DNA of 64,000 bases from DATMQA01 sp035566895 (lineage in GTDB: Bacteria > Verrucomicrobiota > Verrucomicrobiia > Limisphaerales > UBA8199): positions 5,835-69,834 of the forward strand of contig DATMQA010000227.1 of assembly GCA_035566895.1 (NCBI GenBank). The letters are read 5' to 3'. The position numbers and the translations under genes were made by a program. Below the pieces are notes generated by a model, which searched no databases, was not told where the DNA came from, and saw only the letters and a list, made by a program, of their open reading frames with translations. How positions within the stretch are numbered: position 1 is the first letter of the stretch; each line of letters starts with the position of its first letter. This document shows positions 59,523 to 64,000 of this stretch, one piece after another.

Positions 59523-59675
59523 ATGACCGTTTTCACAATCATCGCTCTGGGTTGCATCGTTGCAATGGCTTGGTTCTGGCTCAGAAAGCCGGCCTTAAAG
59601 CGTGCGCCAGCTCGTATCTGGCCCCCATCTCCAGGCAAGATGGGCCCCAAGCGCAGGTTCATCGTGCCCTTTTAA
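59523..59675 (+). CDS. 50-residue single-helix membrane protein
   Basis: ATG 59523 to TAA 59675 encodes MTVFTIIALGCIVAMAWFWL, then a basic tail (RKPALKRAPARIWPPSPGKM and onwards to FIVPF). One N-terminal membrane helix and a positively charged cytoplasmic end fit a small inner-membrane peptide. No family recognised and no strong ribosome-binding site, so this is tentative. It lies between the palindrome-controlled gene and the CBM48 gene. Confidence 0.4.
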   Translation: MTVFTIIALGCIVAMAWFWLRKPALKRAPARIWPPSPGKMGPKRRFIVPF

Positions 59676-59833
59676 GATGACCGTCGCTCTCGAACCGTTG
59701 GCGGGCAGGCGCGAGGGCACAAAAAACACACCCGAGGTCTCTTGCTCGAGCCTGGGGGGCAGCGAAAAGTTCCAGCGGCCTTTCCGCTCCGGACCTCAGC
59801 CACCCCCTCCGACAACTCAAGCCGTAAACAAGA

Positions 59834-60151
59834 ATGAAAATAGAACGAAAAAACATGCAAACAACCTCATCGCAAACCAAAAAGTCCCCTGGCAGTCCGA
59901 CTCAGTTCACCTTCCAGGCCCCGACAACCCGACAAGTCTCGTTAGCCGGCGACTTCAACAACTGGGACACCAACGCCGCGCCAATGCAGAAAGGTCCTGA
60001 CGACGTCTGGAGGCTCAGTGTGGCTCTCCGACCGGGTCGTTACGAATACCGGTTCTATGCCGACGGAGTGTGGCGGGACGATCCCGCCGCCCAACAAAGA
60101 GCCGCTAATGCTTTGGGCACGGAGAATTGCGTGAGAATCGTCGCAGCCTGA
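59834..60151 (+). CDS. CBM48/AMPK-type glycogen-binding domain protein
   Basis: The 105-aa protein is almost entirely a CBM48 (isoamylase N-terminal, AMPK-beta-like) domain: FTFQAPTTRQVSLAGDFNNWDTNAAPMQKGPDDVWRLSVALRPGRYEYRFYADGVWRDDPAAQ, including the W in FNNWD and the YEYRFYVDG-like strand that bind alpha-glucans. No enzyme domain is attached, so it probably guides another protein to glycogen or serves as a stress-time sensor. ATG 59855 is an alternative start. It lies upstream of groES. Confidence 0.9.
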   Translation: MKIERKNMQTTSSQTKKSPGSPTQFTFQAPTTRQVSLAGDFNNWDTNAAPMQKGPDDVWRLSVALRPGRYEYRFYADGVWRDDPAAQQRAANALGTENCVRIVAA

Positions 60152-60277
60152 TCGGCTCTCTTGTCCCGAGCTGCGCTGTCACGCAACGCACTCCAGCCAC
60201 AAAACCAACATCAAATTAACCCCCGCAAGTGCGGGCTGATTCAACGGATAAGCAAAAAACCAAAGAAATATCAAACT

Positions 60278-60571
60278 ATGACACTGAACGTTAGACCCAT
60301 CGGCGACCGAATCCTCGTGGAAGCTGTCCAGGAAAAGGAACTTAAAAAGGGCGGAATTATTATTCCCGACACCGCCAAGGAAAAACCCATGGAGAGCCGG
60401 ATCGTGGCCCTCGGCACCGGGAAAACGGATGACAACGGCAAGAAGGTTCCGTTTGAAATGAAGAAAGGCGACCGCGTGCTCGTGACCAAATACGGCGGCA
60501 CGGAAATCAAGCTCGAGGGCAAGGAATTCAAGATCCTCAATTCCGAGGATATCCTGGCCGTCCTCGAATAA
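60278..60571 (+). CDS. groES: Co-chaperonin GroES (Hsp10)
   Basis: ATG 60278 gives 97 residues: NVRPIGDRILVEAVQEKELKKGGIIIPDTAKEKP with the mobile loop, then VLVTKYGGTEIKLEGKEFKILNSEDILAVLE at the end. It caps GroEL and closes the folding chamber. The frame is open from 60161 but the extra 39 residues are not GroES-like. No CIRCE element (TTAGCACTC/GAGTGCTAA) is visible in the leader; a CCCGCA-AG-TGCGGG hairpin lies at 60222-60235. It is 56 bases before groEL. Confidence 0.97.
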   Translation: MTLNVRPIGDRILVEAVQEKELKKGGIIIPDTAKEKPMESRIVALGTGKTDDNGKKVPFEMKKGDRVLVTKYGGTEIKLEGKEFKILNSEDILAVLE

Positions 60572-60627
60572 CCATCATCTCCGAACGGTTTCGGGGTCAA
60601 CTATCAACAATTCACTATCTAAATATT

Positions 60628-62274
60628 ATGGCTGCAAAACAATTACTCTTCGACGAGAACGCTCGTCAAACGCTGCTCAAAGGAGTCTCCAAACTGGCCA
60701 GGGCCGTCGCCACGACGCTCGGACCCAAAGGCCGCAACGTCGTGCTCGACAAGAAATATGGCTCCCCGACGGTGACCAAAGACGGTGTCACGGTCGCCAA
60801 GGAAATCGAACTGGAAGACCCGTGTGAAAATATGGGCGCCCAAATGGTCCGCGAAGTCGCCAGCAAGACCAGCGACGACGCCGGCGACGGCACTACCACC
60901 GCCACTATCCTGGCGGAGGCGATGTTCCGCGAAGGGCTGAAGTACGTCACCTCCGGCGCCAACCCCATCGGCATCCAACGCGGCATCAATAAGGCCGTCG
61001 CCGCCGCCGTCGAGCACCTCGACAAGATCGCCAAGAAGGTGAAGGACAAAGAGGAAATCAAACAGGTCGCCACCGTTTCCGCTAACTGGGACACCACCAT
61101 TGGCGAGATCATCGCCGACGCCATGGACAAGGTCGGCAAGGACGGCACCATCACGGTTGAGGAAGCGAAGACCATCGAGACCGCGCTCGAGGTGGTCGAA
61201 GGCATGCAGTTCGACAAGGGTTATCTGTCGCCCTACTTCGTCACCGATGCCGAGAGGATGGAGGTCCGTCTCGACGATTGCTATGTTCTCAATTACGAGA
61301 AGAAGATCAGCAGCCTCAAAGACCTGCTGCCGCTGCTCGAAAAGGTGGCCAAAGTCGCCAAACCGCTCTTGATCATCGCCGAAGATGTCGAAGGCGAAGC
61401 CCTCGCCACTCTGGTGGTGAACAAACTCCGCGGCACTCTCAATGTGTGCGCCGTCAAAGCCCCTGGCTTTGGTGACCGCCGCAAGGCCCTGTGCGAAGAC
61501 ATCGCTGTCCTCACCGGCGGCAAATTCATCAGCGAAGACCTCGGCATCAAGCTGGAGAACCTCACTCTGGAAGAACTCGGCCGCGTCAAGCACGTCACGG
61601 TGGACAGGGAAAACACCACCATCGTCGAAGGCCACGGCAAGAGCTCCGAAATCCAAGGCCGCGTGAACCAGATTCGCCGGCAGATCGAAGAGACCACGTC
61701 CGATTACGACAAAGAGAAGCTGCAGGAACGCCTGGCCAAGCTCGCGGGGGGTGTGGCGATCATCAACGTCGGGGCGGCCACCGAGACCGAGATGAAAGAA
61801 AAGAAAGCCCGCGTCGAAGATGCGCTGCACGCGACGCGCGCGGCCGTTGAAGAAGGCATCGTGCCGGGCGGTGGCGTCGCGCTGTTGCGTTGCCTGGCAG
61901 CGATGGATACCGTCAACCCGGAGACCGAGGACGAGCGCATCGGCGTCGAGATCGTCAAACGCGCCGTCGAGTATCCCACGCGCGTATTGGCCGATAATGC
62001 CGGTGCGGAAGGCTCGGTAGTGGTGCAGGAAGTCAAGAAGCGCAGAGGCAACGAGGGCTACAACGTCTCGACCGGCGTCTATGAAGACCTGGTCAAAGCG
62101 GGCGTGGTTGATCCGAAGAAGGTCACGCGCGCCGCGCTGCAGAATGCCGCCTCGATTGCTGGCTTGTTGCTGACAACCGAATGCCTGGTTACCGAGATCC
62201 CGAAGGATGAAAAATCCGGTTCAGCCCCTGGCGGCCAGGGCGGTATGGGTGGCATGGGTGGCATGGATTATTGA
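60628..62274 (+). CDS. groEL: Chaperonin GroEL (Hsp60)
   Basis: The 548-aa protein is a full GroEL: early LGPKGRNVVLDKKYGSPTVTKDGVTVAKEIELED, the ATP-binding DDAGDGTTTATILAEA, the apical domain with GYLSPYFVTD, and the C-terminal GGMGGMGGMDY tail. It forms the double-ring folding machine with GroES in the cytoplasm. A hairpin terminator follows at 62303. Several long frames on the opposite strand are GC-rich shadows. Confidence 0.98.
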   Translation: MAAKQLLFDENARQTLLKGVSKLARAVATTLGPKGRNVVLDKKYGSPTVTKDGVTVAKEIELEDPCENMGAQMVREVASKTSDDAGDGTTTATILAEAMFREGLKYVTSGANPIGIQRGINKAVAAAVEHLDKIAKKVKDKEEIKQVATVSANWDTTIGEIIADAMDKVGKDGTITVEEAKTIETALEVVEGMQFDKGYLSPYFVTDAERMEVRLDDCYVLNYEKKISSLKDLLPLLEKVAKVAKPLLIIAEDVEGEALATLVVNKLRGTLNVCAVKAPGFGDRRKALCEDIAVLTGGKFISEDLGIKLENLTLEELGRVKHVTVDRENTTIVEGHGKSSEIQGRVNQIRRQIEETTSDYDKEKLQERLAKLAGGVAIINVGAATETEMKEKKARVEDALHATRAAVEEGIVPGGGVALLRCLAAMDTVNPETEDERIGVEIVKRAVEYPTRVLADNAGAEGSVVVQEVKKRRGNEGYNVSTGVYEDLVKAGVVDPKKVTRAALQNAASIAGLLLTTECLVTEIPKDEKSGSAPGGQGGMGGMGGMDY

Positions 62275-62302
62275 GCAGGCCGGAAGGAACTGCGAACCGC
62301 GA

Positions 62303-62331
62303 GCGAGGTTGGCGGGTGCCAGCCTCGCTTT
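62303..62331 (+). terminator. Rho-independent-like terminator after groEL
   Basis: GCGAGGTTGGC, loop GGGT, GCCAGCCTCGC: an 11-bp stem with one G-T pair followed by TTT. It lies 29 bases after the groEL stop. Confidence 0.75.
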
Positions 62332-62412
62332 CCTGCCAGCTCAACCGTGGCCGTATCTGCCGAAAAATGCACAGTTAATTCGAGCAAGCAGTATTTGCCA
62401 AAGAGCACGCTT

Positions 62413-62601
62413 ATGAAAACGTACGCTATCCATTGGAAATCCAGCGTCACCGGAAGTATCGGAACCGGGACGAAGCGCTTCGAGAAGGAAGAGGCTGAGC
62501 GCCTGGCGACAGAGTTGAACGAGAAGTACCCGGACATCGATCATGATGCAGTAATCCCTGTGCCCCCCTCTCCCCAGCCCGCAGTCGCCGAGGCGGCTTA
62601 G
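62413..62601 (+). CDS. Small hypothetical protein
   Basis: ATG 62413 (MKTYAIHWKSSVTGSIGTGTKRFEKEEAERLATELNEKYPDIDHDAVIPV) gives 62 residues: a beta-hairpin and one charged helix followed by an Ala/Pro tail. The pattern of aligned strand and helix recalls small proteins that accompany chaperone or transport genes, but no family is recognised. It sits between the groEL terminator and ilvD. Confidence 0.65.
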   Translation: MKTYAIHWKSSVTGSIGTGTKRFEKEEAERLATELNEKYPDIDHDAVIPVPPSPQPAVAEAA

Positions 62602-62694
62602 GCGTGGCGCGGTTCGATTCCCTTTTATTAGGCTTGTCACGAAGGAACAGCTCCGCTTGCCAGCGCGAACCTGCCATGCCATTCTTCCTTCCGC

Positions 62695-64000
<1,306 letters not shown>

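Noticed and set aside
60643..61830. A 395-residue frame on the minus strand across groEL
   Set aside because: It is fully antisense to groEL, has an Asp/Gly/His-rich composition typical of GC-rich shadows, and matches nothing.

Overview
The window looks like chromosomal DNA of a Gram-negative, GC-rich environmental bacterium. It has an MlaA lipoprotein, MacA/MacB, a LolA-like carrier and many lipobox proteins. The gene set (Thivi_2564-type membrane protein, PEGA protein, DUF5069, sigma-54 activators, BNR-repeat exoprotein) would fit Verrucomicrobiota, but that is inference; no rRNA, tRNA or marker gene settles it.

Layout. (1) From before base 1 to about 12.82 kb lies an integrated mobile element. 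It holds a decayed replication-relaxation/DUF6166 gene, cargo (methyltransferase, GNAT, membrane protein, sodium/solute symporter), a PEGA-domain protein with a duplicated C-terminal fragment, a VirD4/HerA-type DNA-transfer ATPase, a small HTH protein and a large serine recombinase. The recombinase end abuts a yjbQ-family gene cut off after its NAMHIT motif, so that gene is the probable target. (2) 13.1-18.4 kb is a minus-strand signalling block: an NtrC-type activator, a receiver-kinase, a CHASE3 hybrid kinase and a lone receiver. (3) 18.8-20.8 kb holds small membrane proteins. (4) 21.2-33.1 kb is a compact plus-strand cluster: GNAT, a 1931-aa iterative KS-AT-ACP-KR-DH polyketide/secondary-lipid synthase, a PPTase, a FemAB-like acyltransferase, an ABC exporter and a LolA-like lipoprotein. 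It is followed by iorA-iorB lacking the ferredoxin part. (5) 35.4-56.3 kb is an envelope and stress-protein region: VIT-family transporter, AsmA-like protein, CsbD, BNR exoprotein, metallothionein-like protein, MacAB, an MlaA-hydrolase fusion, PRC-barrel, cardiolipin synthase, RRM protein, AI-2E transporter and DUF883. (6) 56.5-64 kb holds a GAF/sigma-54 activator with a Cys cluster, duplicated palindromic control regions with small ORFs, a CBM48 protein, groES-groEL and the start of ilvD.

The strongest unexplained signal is regulatory. Seven intergenic regions between 18.4 and 56.5 kb carry paired 11-bp dyads of the form TGCA-N3-TGCA, with start-to-start spacing of 30-32 bp (31 in five). Each pair lies about 75-105 bp upstream of a leftward, or about 160-175 bp upstream of a rightward, sequence with the sigma-54 GG-N10-GC geometry. 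The genes behind them are mostly small envelope/stress proteins, MacAB and the receiver protein. I read this as a local sigma-54 regulon. A second control module, a long palindrome 85 bp before a TTGGCAC box, occurs twice just after the GAF activator and probably belongs to it.

The second major system is the PKS cluster. Synthase, carrier-protein activator, two acyltransferase-fold proteins, exporter and LolA-like lipoprotein together suggest production and envelope delivery of an unusual polyketide-derived lipid.
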